Positions 52,352 through 61,404 of a DNA stretch of 64,000 bases are shown here, piece after piece. The position numbers and the translations under genes were made by a program. Within the stretch, counting starts at the first letter, position 1, and each line of letters opens with the position of its first letter. The DNA is from Polynucleobacter sp. MWH-Svant-W18 (GTDB taxonomy: Bacteria > Pseudomonadota > Gammaproteobacteria > Burkholderiales > Burkholderiaceae): assembly GCF_018687495.1 (NCBI RefSeq), contig NZ_CP061293.1:868001-932000 (forward strand), written 5' to 3'. The notes under the pieces were generated by a model. That model was not told the origin of the DNA and searched no databases. It saw nothing but the letters and a program-made list of their open reading frames with translations.

Positions 52352-52391
52352 TCGTCATAAAAATGTCTTAAAAATGTCATGAAGCTTTCAT
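52352..52391 (+). promoter_or_regulatory. Pho box array (four units)
   Basis: Four seven-base units TCGTCAT, ATGTCTT, ATGTCAT and CTTTCAT start at 52352, 52363, 52374 and 52385. All are spaced exactly 11 bases, separated by AAAA, AAAA and GAAG. This is the PhoB operator layout (consensus CTGTCAT repeats). A TAATAC -10-like hexamer lies at 52404-52409, 12 bases after the array, and the gene start is at 52416. Confidence 0.75.
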
Positions 52392-52415
52392 AGAGGCTAG
52401 GCCTAATACAAACTC

Positions 52416-53225
52416 ATGATGCATTACAGAGCTATCTGGATTTCAGACGTACACCTCGGAACATCAGGGTGTCAGGCAAACTACCTCCTCGATTTTCTAA
52501 AACACAACGAAGCGGATAAGTTCTATCTCGTGGGTGACATTATCGATGGGTGGCGACTCAAAAAATCATTCTACTGGCCACAAGCCCACAACGACGTTGT
52601 ACAAAAGCTTCTGCGTAAAGCCCGTAAGGGTACTGAGGTGATCTATGTACCCGGTAACCATGATGAGAGTGCACGCCAGTTCTTTGGAATGTCTTTTGGT
52701 GATGTGAAAGTCGTTGAGGAATGCATTCACACAACGGTTGATGGCAAAAAATTGTGGGTTACCCACGGCGATCTATTTGATGGTGTGATGCAATACGCCA
52801 AGTGGCTAGCGTATGTTGGCGATACCCTCTACTCTTTCATCCTCTACATCAATCGTTATTTCAATATGTTGCGGGTCAAGATGGGTCTGCAGTATTGGTC
52901 CCTATCACAGTACCTTAAGCATCAAGTAAAGAACGCGGTGAGTTATATCGCTGACTTTGAACACATCATGGCCAGAGAAGCTCGCCTGCGCGGCTGCGAT
53001 GGTGTCGTTTGTGGTCATATTCATAAAGCTGAGATTCGTGAAATCGACGGCTTACTCTATTGCAATGATGGCGATTGGGTTGAAAGCCTGACAGCCTTAG
53101 TTGAAACCCATACTGGCGAACTCAAAATTGTTCATTGGCCCTTTATTAAGGGTGAGCCCGTGGAAACTCCGGAAATTGAATTCCAACCTGCTATTCAACC
53201 ACTCGTTCAAGAGGCTGCACTATGA
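52416..53225 (+). CDS. metallophosphatase, PlcP/LpxH-like
   Basis: This 269-residue calcineurin-like phosphoesterase has the motifs DVHLG, GDIIDGW, GNHDE, THGD and GHIHKAE in order. It resembles both LpxH-type UDP-diacylglucosamine pyrophosphatases and the PlcP group of phospholipase C enzymes, which turn phospholipids to diacylglycerol in phosphate-starved bacteria. The Pho boxes and the next gene, a GT4 glycosyltransferase like Agt, favour PlcP. Coupled to that gene by an ATGA overlap. Confidence 0.75.
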   Translation: MMHYRAIWISDVHLGTSGCQANYLLDFLKHNEADKFYLVGDIIDGWRLKKSFYWPQAHNDVVQKLLRKARKGTEVIYVPGNHDESARQFFGMSFGDVKVVEECIHTTVDGKKLWVTHGDLFDGVMQYAKWLAYVGDTLYSFILYINRYFNMLRVKMGLQYWSLSQYLKHQVKNAVSYIADFEHIMAREARLRGCDGVVCGHIHKAEIREIDGLLYCNDGDWVESLTALVETHTGELKIVHWPFIKGEPVETPEIEFQPAIQPLVQEAAL

Positions 53226-54250
53226 AAATTATGATCATCACCGATGCATGGGATCCACAGGTAAATGGTGTTGTCCGCACTTTAAAACAAACACGCGCTG
53301 AACTCATTGCCATGGGTCATGAAGTAGAGATGATCACTCCAAATGGTTTTAAATCGATTCCTTGCCCTACTTATCCCGATATCGCCCTGTCCTTATTTCC
53401 TGGTAAAGAAGTAGCGCGTCGCATTAAAGAATTCGCACCCGATGCCATGCATATTGCTACAGAAGGCCCCCTAGGCTTATCTGCACGCTCTTATGCCGTG
53501 AGAAACAATCTGCCCTTCTCTACTGCGTATCACACCCGCTTCCCTGAATATGTAAAAGCGCGTACCGGCATTCCCCTTGCCATTACTTATGCATTCTTGC
53601 GCTGGTTCCATGGCCCATCCATGGCAGTCATGGCTCCAACCATTGTGGTGAAGAATGACTTAGAGAAATATGGCCTGACCAATGTAGTCTTGTGGTCACG
53701 CGGTGTGGATTTGGATATCTTCAAGATGCAAGAGTCCAAAGTCCTAAATACTGCACACCCTATCTTCTTATATGTTGGTCGCGTCGCAGTAGAAAAGAAT
53801 ATCAATGCCTTCTTGGAGATTGATCTGCCAGGATCAAAATGGGTGGTTGGTGATGGCCCAGCCATGGCCGGCATCAAAGAAAAGTATCCAGACATTAACT
53901 ACCTAGGCGTTCTTCAGCAGCATGAACTCGCCAAAGTCTACGCTGCCGCTGATGTATTTGTATTCCCAAGCAAAACCGATACTTTTGGCCTCGTTTTGCT
54001 CGAAGCCATGGCCTGCGGTACTCCGGTTGCAGCCTATCCAGTGACTGGCCCTATTGACGTTTTGGGCAACTCTACTGCCGGCGCCATGAACGAAGATCTG
54101 CGTGAAGCTTGCATTACCGCCCTCAAGATTCCTCGTGAAGAGGCTCGTGCGCACGCAGAAAAATTCTCATGGAGAGCAGCTTCAGAACAGTTTGTGCAAC
54201 ATCTCAAACCCGTTCCATCTCCAGATGTGCATGTAACGGCACTCGCTTAA
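53222..54250 (+). CDS. GT4 family glycosyltransferase
   Basis: This 342-residue GT-B enzyme has the N-terminal DAWDPQVNGVVRTLKQT and the C-terminal PSKTDTFGLVLLEAMACGTPV with its EX7E pair. It resembles retaining diacylglycerol glycosyltransferases such as Agt or the plant-like SqdX. Following PlcP, diacylglycerol is a plausible acceptor, giving a glycolipid. Acceptor and sugar are inferred. Confidence 0.82.
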   Translation: MKIMIITDAWDPQVNGVVRTLKQTRAELIAMGHEVEMITPNGFKSIPCPTYPDIALSLFPGKEVARRIKEFAPDAMHIATEGPLGLSARSYAVRNNLPFSTAYHTRFPEYVKARTGIPLAITYAFLRWFHGPSMAVMAPTIVVKNDLEKYGLTNVVLWSRGVDLDIFKMQESKVLNTAHPIFLYVGRVAVEKNINAFLEIDLPGSKWVVGDGPAMAGIKEKYPDINYLGVLQQHELAKVYAAADVFVFPSKTDTFGLVLLEAMACGTPVAAYPVTGPIDVLGNSTAGAMNEDLREACITALKIPREEARAHAEKFSWRAASEQFVQHLKPVPSPDVHVTALA

Positions 54251-54261
54251 GAAGGCCCTGA

Positions 54262-54666
54262 TTGAATACCCAGTACAACATCAATCAAAATCCTTACAAA
54301 GGAAATCGGGGATTAACCAGGGCTTGGCATGCAGCCAAAAACTCTTGGTGCGGTTTGGTTTACGCATTTTTAGAAGAAAGCGCCTTTAGGCAAGAATTAA
54401 CCTTGTGCGTCTTACTAACGCCAGTGGCTTTTTTGCTTCCAACGACTTTGCTGGAAAAAGCCCTACTGATTTCCTCTTTAATTATGGTTTTGGTGGTGGA
54501 ATTATTGAATTCTAGTGTGGAGGCGGCAATTGATCGGATCTCCTTCGAGCACCATGATTTATCCAAAAGAGCCAAGGATTTTGGCTCGGCGGCGGTCATG
54601 TTAGCCCTCATCATCGCGCTTTTGATGTGGTCTGCGGTGTGTATTCCGATTGTCTTAAAACTGTAA
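54262..54666 (+). CDS. dgkA: diacylglycerol kinase, TTG start
   Basis: This 134-residue membrane kinase (DgkA) has the catalytic EESAFRQEL and ELLNSSVEAAIDRI segments and three helices. It phosphorylates diacylglycerol to phosphatidate. A stop codon lies directly before the TTG, and the conserved GLTRAWHAAKNSW start requires it, so TTG is the only reasonable start; GAAGG precedes it by six bases. Here it would recycle diacylglycerol left by the lipase. Confidence 0.9.
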   Translation: MNTQYNINQNPYKGNRGLTRAWHAAKNSWCGLVYAFLEESAFRQELTLCVLLTPVAFLLPTTLLEKALLISSLIMVLVVELLNSSVEAAIDRISFEHHDLSKRAKDFGSAAVMLALIIALLMWSAVCIPIVLKL

Positions 54667-54709
54667 TAAATGCCCTCTACGATCTCATAAACAAACACCA
54701 AGGCTTACT

Positions 54710-55636
54710 ATGTCCGACATCCCGAACCCAATTGGCGCCTTCGAGATTTTCTCTCTCAGAAAAGAGAAAAAACCCAGAATTTCTAAACTGAATCCTATCA
54801 AGAAGCTTTCTAAGAAGTTAACTAAAAAGCTTTTTGGTAAAAAGTTTGCGACCAAAGCCCGCTCTGAATTAACTGCTGTTGAGGTAGCTCCGGTTGTTAG
54901 TCAAACAAGCAAAGCAAAACGCCCTGCCTTTCAGATTGAATGGGCGAGCACTCCAAGCGGCATTAAAGAAGCGCAAAGATTGCGCTATAAGGTATTTGCT
55001 GAAGAAATGGGTGCAAACCTGTCGCAAAATGCTGAGGGTTTAGACATCGATGAGTTTGATGCCTATTGCGATCACTTATTGATTCGTGATCAAGATACAT
55101 TAAAAGTGGTTGGTACTTACCGCGTATTGCCGCCACACAAAGCCCAAGAAATTGGTCGCCTCTACTCAGATGCAGAATTTGATCTAAGCCGTTTAGACCA
55201 CTTGCGTCCAAAGTTGGTTGAGTTAGGTAGATCTTGTGTTCATAAGGACTATCGCTCAGGCGCCGTGATTATGGCCTTGTGGAGTGGCTTAGCCCAATAT
55301 ATGCAGAAGAATGGCTATGAAATCATGCTCGGATGCGCCAGCATTCCGATGGCTGATGGTGGTCACTTTGCAGCCAGTCTCTATAACTCCTTAGATAGCA
55401 GCCAAATGGCCCCTACTGAGTTCCATGCCTTCCCACGTTTACCGCTACCTCTGGATAAGCTCAATGGTGGCTTAGATGTAGAAGCCCCACCCTTGATCAA
55501 GGGTTACCTAAAGCTTGGCGCTAAGATTTGTAGTGCCCCAGCCTGGGATCCTGATTTCAATACAGCTGACTTGTTAACCATGTTGCGCTTATCTGAAATC
55601 AATCCACGCTACGCAAAACACTTCCTAGGGTTGTAA
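54710..55636 (+). CDS. olsB: GNAT acyltransferase, OlsB-like
   Basis: This 308-residue protein has a Lys-rich N-terminal region (about 1-60) and a GNAT domain (about 80-270). EAQRLRYKVFAEEMG, VELGRSCVHKDYRSG and GCASIPMADGG match OlsB, which acylates ornithine with a 3-hydroxyacyl group to give lyso-ornithine lipid. It closes the lipid gene run and is followed by a hairpin terminator. Confidence 0.78.
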   Translation: MSDIPNPIGAFEIFSLRKEKKPRISKLNPIKKLSKKLTKKLFGKKFATKARSELTAVEVAPVVSQTSKAKRPAFQIEWASTPSGIKEAQRLRYKVFAEEMGANLSQNAEGLDIDEFDAYCDHLLIRDQDTLKVVGTYRVLPPHKAQEIGRLYSDAEFDLSRLDHLRPKLVELGRSCVHKDYRSGAVIMALWSGLAQYMQKNGYEIMLGCASIPMADGGHFAASLYNSLDSSQMAPTEFHAFPRLPLPLDKLNGGLDVEAPPLIKGYLKLGAKICSAPAWDPDFNTADLLTMLRLSEINPRYAKHFLGL

Positions 55637-55649
55637 TTCTGCTTTCTTA

Positions 55650-55677
55650 AACAGGCTCTGAGTGATCGGAGCCTGTT
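55650..55677. terminator. hairpin between olsB-like and ppx genes
   Basis: AACAGGCTC pairs with GAGCCTGTT across a ten-base loop. It lies between converging genes and reaches the ppx stop. The T-tract is short. Confidence 0.55.
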
Positions 55678-57301
55678 ACTTCAGATTGATTTCGTAGGTG
55701 CGGCCAATCCGGTTCCATTCGGCAGCTTCTTTTAGCAAACTAAATTCGGTCAATGGATGGGTGACAGCCCAATCTCTTGAGAGACTCACCTGGTAAGCGC
55801 CATCTTGTTCAGAAACCCTTACTTCCGGCAGATCCTCATCACTTCTACCGCGGCAAAGAACCTGAGCTAAGCGCAGGCAAAACAACATGCGCCAATCATG
55901 AAAACCAGTATTGTTTGCCAACTTGCCCAATTTGCCGGTATGCCCAATTAGTAGGGCTGCGAGGCGAGCCTGATCATTCTTAGAAAAACCAGGCATATCT
56001 GCATTACCAGCGATATAAGCTGAATGCTTGTGATAGCCATTGTGCGAGATGGATAGACCAATCTCATGCAGATTTGCAGCCCATTGCAATAAAGCAATGT
56101 TGTCTTCCCTGCTTTCCACTTCAGGCTTAGGGAGTTGTTTCAAGAAAGCTGCCGCCAATTTTCCAACACGCGTTGCTTGCTCACGATCTGCAGCATAGCG
56201 TTGCATAAACTGCTCAACAGTGACGTAGCGCATATCGTGATGTTGTGAGCGTCCTAGCAAGTCATAAAGCACACCGGTGCGTAATGCTGCATCGGTGACT
56301 TCCATCTCCTCGATACCCAGCTCATCAAAGACGGCCAACATAATAGCCAAACCACCTGGCCATACAGCCCTTCTATCATCCTTGAGACCCAATAACTCCA
56401 CTTGGCTTACGTGCTCATATTTGAGTAGGTGTTTTTTCATGGCGCGCAAGCCTTCACGCGTAATCAGACCGCTGGTCGTATTGACGCGTCCCATCGTCAA
56501 GCCATCACCATGTCCATTGAAATCATTCTCGGCGATGAGTTCGGCAAGGGCCCGTGCTGTACCAGAAGAACCTACGGCCTGCTTCCAGCCGCTCTTGAGA
56601 TAAGCACCAGAGATCACCTGAATCTCGCGTCTAGCGGCTAGCTCTGCCTCCTTAAATGCATGCGCATCCACATTCCCTTTAGGAAAAAAACGCATGCTAT
56701 GGGAAACGCACCCGATATATAAACTTTCCATCAACTGCGGCTCATAGCCTTTACCGATGATGAACTCTGTGGAGCCACCACCAATGTCGACAACAAGGCG
56801 GTTACCTTGCACTGCTGGAACTTCATGGGCGGCGCCGATATAAATAAGACGCGCTTCCTCAACGCCCGCAATCACTTCTATCGGAAAGCCTAAGGCTTCT
56901 TGCGCTTCATCAACAAATAGTTGTGCATTTTTAGCAACCCTCAATGTATTCGTTGCAACAGCACGGACATTCGCTGGATCAAATCCACGGATGCGTTCGC
57001 CAAACCGTCGAATAGCAGTCAATCCCCGTTGATAGGCGTCATTACCTAATAATTTGTTTTCAGTTAAGCCTGCAGCGAGACGGACGGATTCACGCAAAGT
57101 ATCAATCGGACGAAGTTGAGTGCCCGAAGGAGTGTTGACTGCCTGAGCCACCAACATACGAAAGCTATTTGAGCCCAAATCCACCGCAGCGACTAGGTCG
57201 TCAGATTGAATTACAGAATCGCTTGATTGAGTTGCCAAAATATTCCCTGAAATATGCTTACGCTTAGCAAATATGTCTATTTTATGAAAAAACGATGACA
57301 T
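55676..57301 (-). CDS. ppx: exopolyphosphatase/pppGpp phosphohydrolase
   Basis: This 541-residue Ppx/GppA protein has the ASKHA motifs AAVDLGSNSFRMLVA and VVDIGGGSTEFIIG, then a C-terminal HD-like domain. It degrades polyphosphate to phosphate, or hydrolyses pppGpp. Together with two PPK2 copies it makes a polyphosphate cycle in this region. The N-terminal 35 residues before AAVDLG are variable. Confidence 0.92.
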   Translation of the reverse strand: MSSFFHKIDIFAKRKHISGNILATQSSDSVIQSDDLVAAVDLGSNSFRMLVAQAVNTPSGTQLRPIDTLRESVRLAAGLTENKLLGNDAYQRGLTAIRRFGERIRGFDPANVRAVATNTLRVAKNAQLFVDEAQEALGFPIEVIAGVEEARLIYIGAAHEVPAVQGNRLVVDIGGGSTEFIIGKGYEPQLMESLYIGCVSHSMRFFPKGNVDAHAFKEAELAARREIQVISGAYLKSGWKQAVGSSGTARALAELIAENDFNGHGDGLTMGRVNTTSGLITREGLRAMKKHLLKYEHVSQVELLGLKDDRRAVWPGGLAIMLAVFDELGIEEMEVTDAALRTGVLYDLLGRSQHHDMRYVTVEQFMQRYAADREQATRVGKLAAAFLKQLPKPEVESREDNIALLQWAANLHEIGLSISHNGYHKHSAYIAGNADMPGFSKNDQARLAALLIGHTGKLGKLANNTGFHDWRMLFCLRLAQVLCRGRSDEDLPEVRVSEQDGAYQVSLSRDWAVTHPLTEFSLLKEAAEWNRIGRTYEINLK

Positions 57302-57338
57302 ATTAGTGAAATTACAGCGTAATCTACAAGGTATATGG

Positions 57339-57551
57339 CTAGGCGGCTAGGTTTTGTTCAGCGTTTGAGCAATCAACATCGCCAAAGCTGCAAAAAATAC
57401 AGCAATCGCCAGACTTTGTCTTCAAGATATTGCTGCAGGCACAGCAGCGATAGAGATGCTGAGAAGATCCACGGGGTAGCTCTAGCCTCTCTGAGGCTTG
57501 GCAATACGGACAGGTAATCGTGGAATGTTGATTTTCTAATGTGATATTCAC
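57339..57551 (-). CDS. GDCCVxC domain protein
   Basis: This 70-residue protein has a zinc-ribbon-like pair (CPYCQ and CCAC) and the signature GDCCIFCSFGDVDC. In some organisms a selenocysteine replaces one of these cysteines; here all are encoded as Cys. The function is unknown. The start is GTG. No ATG is available in frame nearby. Confidence 0.75.
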   Translation of the reverse strand: MNITLENQHSTITCPYCQASERLELPRGSSQHLYRCCACSNILKTKSGDCCIFCSFGDVDCSNAEQNLAA

Positions 57552-57601
57552 ATCCGCATTCTGACCTGCAGATATTTCAAGAATATGTCAGCACACCAAA
57601 A

Positions 57602-59347
57602 CTATTTACTGCCAAGACCTAAGCTCTTCACCATCACTTTAAAGACTTCAGTGTTATCCATGAAACCTTTAAATTTTTCTGAGCCTGGCCCCATAGCGTT
57701 AAGCACAGCATCATCAGCGCTATGCACACCTACATCCTGACTTGACGGAAGATTGCCACCAACATGAATGGCATCCTCTTGCAACTGAAGGTATTTTGGA
57801 TTGGCCACAAACTTGCCATCCTCACCTTTAATAGCAGGGACAAAAGTGCCATCTAATTTTGGATGCATCGTTTCATAATGGTCAGGATAGCTGCTGTAGA
57901 AAAAAGCCAAACGATTTGAAACGTCTACTTGGTTGGGATAGCCCTGAACATCTGCCTTTGGGTAGTTCGGAAAACCCGCCTCAGCATAGATACCCACCTT
58001 TTCACGCAAGGGACCCGGCTTTTCATCATGGACCACACCGCTGATAGAGCCGCTATGGGTATGATCAGGTGTCACGATGATTAAGGTATCGGGATGAGTT
58101 TTTGCAAAGTCTTTAGCAACCTGAACGGCATTGCTCAACATGATGGTGTCAAACGCAGCCCTCTCCCAGTCTAAGGGGTGATTGAATTTGTCAATCAAGG
58201 CCGCTTCTACCATTAAGAAAAATCCATTGGGATTTCTGGACAGCACTTCAATGGCGGATTGAGTCATCTCCGTGAGATCAGGTTGGTTTGGATACTGAGA
58301 GACGGTATTCTTTTTTAAGAAGAAACGGTCGAGAGATCCATCCATATTGTCTGGATGAAAGACGCCAAACAATTTTTGAGTTTTTTTATCCTGCGCAGCC
58401 GCGAGCAACTCTTGCTTAGTGAAAACATTTTGGTAGCCGTCAACCTTAAAGGTCTCCACTAAGTTTTTCTCATCCTTACGTTTTGATCCCTTGGAGGATT
58501 GCGGATAAAAATACGCTGAGCCACCACCCAAAATCACTTCTGCCTTGCTAGCCAATAATTGATCTGCAATATATTGCTTATCGGCACGGCGCCGAGTATG
58601 AGCAACCATGGCACCAGGGGTTGCATCCTCTAATTCCGCATCAGAGACAATGCCAACAGCCATTTTGGTATTACGCTTTACTAATTCGGAAATCGTTTCT
58701 ACTTTTGGGTGCGAAAGATTATCGTCGGCTCTAGAGACATATACTCCCATGGCATTGACTGCGGTCTTATGACCCGTGGTGTAAGCACTCATGGAATTAG
58801 CTGAGTCCGTAATCAATGAATCCGAGCCAGAGGTCCCAATCATGGCAGTGCTTGGCATATCATCAAAAGCCAATCTACCTTGATACTTGCCTTGCACAAT
58901 GCCTTTTGAAAGAACACGCGCTGCTGTTCTATTGGCAATTGTCATGCCATCACCAATGAAGAGAATCACATTCTTCACGCGGCGTGGGCCACTTGCATAG
59001 ACATCCCAAGCTACTTGAATCTGCTCCCGACCGGCGCGGGCTACTAGGACATACTTTCCAGCCTTGGTAATTTTTACATCTCGATAAATCAGTGAACTTC
59101 CTTTGCCGTTTTCATTGGCAATAAATTGCGGCTTGCTAGTAACGAGTTTGCCTATAGGCGCGCCATTGACTTCGATCACCAGATCTTCTGGTTGAACTAC
59201 ATTGTTGAGCTCTACCTTGATATCAAAATGAGATCCAGCAAGAATAGAGGCGCTGTCAATCGGATAGACTGCCGCTGCAAAAATAGTGCCGCCAAAGGTG
59301 AAAGCAAAAAGAAATAAACTGGTTTTACAAAGCTGATGAATATTCAT
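57602..59347 (-). CDS. alkaline phosphatase
   Basis: This 581-residue exported enzyme has a signal peptide (about 1-24) and an N-terminal beta domain (to about 120). The catalytic domain has the metal segment VILFIGDGM, the nucleophile serine in TDSANSMSAYTTGHKT, and VTPDHTHSG. It releases phosphate from organic esters in the periplasm. A Pho-box-like site lies about 50 bases upstream. Confidence 0.9.
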   Translation of the reverse strand: MNIHQLCKTSLFLFAFTFGGTIFAAAVYPIDSASILAGSHFDIKVELNNVVQPEDLVIEVNGAPIGKLVTSKPQFIANENGKGSSLIYRDVKITKAGKYVLVARAGREQIQVAWDVYASGPRRVKNVILFIGDGMTIANRTAARVLSKGIVQGKYQGRLAFDDMPSTAMIGTSGSDSLITDSANSMSAYTTGHKTAVNAMGVYVSRADDNLSHPKVETISELVKRNTKMAVGIVSDAELEDATPGAMVAHTRRRADKQYIADQLLASKAEVILGGGSAYFYPQSSKGSKRKDEKNLVETFKVDGYQNVFTKQELLAAAQDKKTQKLFGVFHPDNMDGSLDRFFLKKNTVSQYPNQPDLTEMTQSAIEVLSRNPNGFFLMVEAALIDKFNHPLDWERAAFDTIMLSNAVQVAKDFAKTHPDTLIIVTPDHTHSGSISGVVHDEKPGPLREKVGIYAEAGFPNYPKADVQGYPNQVDVSNRLAFFYSSYPDHYETMHPKLDGTFVPAIKGEDGKFVANPKYLQLQEDAIHVGGNLPSSQDVGVHSADDAVLNAMGPGSEKFKGFMDNTEVFKVMVKSLGLGSK

Positions 59348-59397
59348 ATTCGAAAAAAGCGCTTAAGTGAGGTCAAACTACAATATCAACAAAGAAG

Positions 59398-59415
59398 ATG
59401 TCATCCTTGTGACAA
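59398..59415 (-). promoter_or_regulatory. possible Pho box upstream of alkaline phosphatase
   Basis: On the minus strand TTGTCAC-AAGG-ATGACAT gives two seven-base units four apart. Each matches CTGTCAT in five of seven positions, a weaker site than the other two in the window. The gene starts about 51 bases downstream. Confidence 0.4.
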
Positions 59416-59436
59416 GCAAATACCCAACTACTCTAG

Positions 59437-60879
59437 CTAGAGGGCAGATTTTCGCTTGGCAACTTTCAGTTTGCCTTTTTTGACTGCTTTGCAAAAGAGT
59501 TCATAGTCATCTTGATTTTGTTTTGCATAAGATCTAGCAAATGCATAAAGCGCTTTATTAAGCTCCTCAGATCTGCCGCAATAGCCAGCAATCACAGCAG
59601 CATCACCTGAGCGAGCATGGCCTAAAGCAAGGGCCCAGCCAAATAATTTGGCGTAATCTGGGAAGTTCTTCAAGGACACGCCCCCCGCCCCGATGTTGAT
59701 ACCGCCTTTCATATCCCGTAGCTGGCGTAAGTAAAAGCCTTGACTTTTGTTGATGTCAAATTGGACAGCACCGTAATTGAGGAAGATGTCAGGGGCACCT
59801 TGTAGCAATCGCTGGCCAGCTACCACACGCCGACCCATGTCGCGATAAATGGATTCTCCCAAATAAGGTGTTAGAACAGACTTCTGGGCTTCTTTGTATT
59901 GAAGAAATAGTGGATCGTTTGCACTATCACCCTCAAAATACAGAACCATACAGTTGGTGCCGACACTACCGACACCAACAACTTTGCGAGCATAGTCTTT
60001 CAAGTAGTAACGCTCAAACAAGACTTGTCGATCTGCAAGCAAGGTACTGGAATAGTTGAGTAAGGCTTTATCAATCAATGATTCCAAAGGAACGCCGAAG
60101 GCTTGTTTCTTAAAGTGCTCAATCAGTGGTGGTCGATTGATAATTTTACGGTCCTTACCTACCAGCGTTGTTAAGCTTTGCAAGACCTGTATATTTCCTT
60201 GGCCTTTGGTTTCTTTTAAATACGCATCTAATGTCTTCTGATGTTCTTTATTGAAGTGCCTGCGGATATCCTTCTCACCAATAAATACCTCGGCTAGATC
60301 TAGGTAAGGCATCTTGGCATACTCTTCCATCCGCTTTTGATATTCAGAAGTGATGCGATAAACCAATTCTTTGCTCGTTGCCTTACTACCCCCGATGCTT
60401 TCAGAGGCAATGACTGCACTAGCAACGAGTCGCTTAATGTCCCACTCCCAGCTACCAGGCAAGGTTTCATCAAAGTCGTTTATACCAAAGACCAAGCGGT
60501 GCTCAGCAGTGCCAAATAAACCAAAATTAGATACATGCATATCACCACATAATTGCACCGTAATATTCGTAGTTGGTTGATTGGCTAAGTCTTGAGCCAT
60601 GATGGCAGCTCCACCACGATAAAAGGTAAACGGCGATTGCACCATGCGCTCGTACCGAATCGGGATAAGCGATTCAATCCGCTGCTTGGCTTGATTTTCT
60701 AAAATGGTGATGGGGTCAACGCGATATTTAGGTGGTGTGTATATCCCCTGCTCTGCAAAGCTGACTTTTTTGCGCAAGGCTTTGCCATCAGCCATGCGCT
60801 TCTCAATACTGGGTCGTGGGTTCTTAAACGACTCTACAGAATGCAGTACGGCATATTGGGGTTTTTTGACTGAAGACAT
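59437..60879 (-). CDS. DUF2252 protein
   Basis: This 480-residue protein matches DUF2252: RMVQSPFTFYRGGAAIMAQD, CGDMHVSNFGLFG and INDFDETLPGSWEWDIKRL are near the N-terminus. The fold is kinase-like (aminoglycoside phosphotransferase group), and the GDxHxxNFG motif fits a catalytic loop. The substrate is not known. It is upstream of the alkaline phosphatase gene on the same strand. Confidence 0.88.
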   Translation of the reverse strand: MSSVKKPQYAVLHSVESFKNPRPSIEKRMADGKALRKKVSFAEQGIYTPPKYRVDPITILENQAKQRIESLIPIRYERMVQSPFTFYRGGAAIMAQDLANQPTTNITVQLCGDMHVSNFGLFGTAEHRLVFGINDFDETLPGSWEWDIKRLVASAVIASESIGGSKATSKELVYRITSEYQKRMEEYAKMPYLDLAEVFIGEKDIRRHFNKEHQKTLDAYLKETKGQGNIQVLQSLTTLVGKDRKIINRPPLIEHFKKQAFGVPLESLIDKALLNYSSTLLADRQVLFERYYLKDYARKVVGVGSVGTNCMVLYFEGDSANDPLFLQYKEAQKSVLTPYLGESIYRDMGRRVVAGQRLLQGAPDIFLNYGAVQFDINKSQGFYLRQLRDMKGGINIGAGGVSLKNFPDYAKLFGWALALGHARSGDAAVIAGYCGRSEELNKALYAFARSYAKQNQDDYELFCKAVKKGKLKVAKRKSAL

Positions 60880-60942
60880 GGGGTTTCTCGACTGGTACTT
60901 TAATCTACCAATCTTAATCCCTCTATTACAGAACTGCCTCAG

Positions 60943-61383
60943 TTACGAGTTGATATAGCTGAGCTTTTCTTGAATATTGGCAGGCAAAGTTGCAAACCAG
61001 ACACCATCATGGCCAACGGCAGGCAATATTTGACCGTATTCGATCATTTGATTGGGTGAGAGCTCATCGATATAGGCCCAGATTTGATTGCTGGCCAATT
61101 TGGTCGTACTTTGAATGGCAATCTCAATCTCGACTAATAGTTGCTTCTTTATTTGCTCGCTTCTTCCCGCACGAATTTGTCCATTAACAAAAATGTGAGC
61201 ATCTTCGAGCAATACACCCCCAATGAAGCAATCATGAATATCTAATTCTTTAAAGATGACTTGCGCAAAGTATGCCTCTGCACCAGTAACCTCTGCATGA
61301 ATTTTGGTAATTGCTTGGGCGATCGTATATTTTTGATGTGTTGAAAGATTCAAGCCTGCGTAATACACACTATAGGTAGCCAT
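60943..61383 (-). CDS. cis-CaaD-like tautomerase lacking Pro1
   Basis: This 146-residue protein is full-length similar to cis-3-chloroacrylic acid dehalogenase. Counting after Met removal, His28, Arg70, Arg73, Tyr103 and Glu114 of that enzyme are all present (IHAEVTG, QIRAGRS, IWAYIDE, MIEYG). The N-terminal catalytic proline is replaced by alanine (GCT codon). An enzyme of altered chemistry or a binding protein is possible. Confidence 0.82.
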   Translation of the reverse strand: MATYSVYYAGLNLSTHQKYTIAQAITKIHAEVTGAEAYFAQVIFKELDIHDCFIGGVLLEDAHIFVNGQIRAGRSEQIKKQLLVEIEIAIQSTTKLASNQIWAYIDELSPNQMIEYGQILPAVGHDGVWFATLPANIQEKLSYINS

Positions 61384-61404
61384 ATGCTTCCTTCAACAAT
61401 TCAA

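Noticed and set aside
52416..53225. Plain LpxH for lipid A synthesis
   Set aside because: Not excluded, but the Pho boxes and the glycosyltransferase neighbour favour a PlcP-like role, so I did not use the symbol lpxH.
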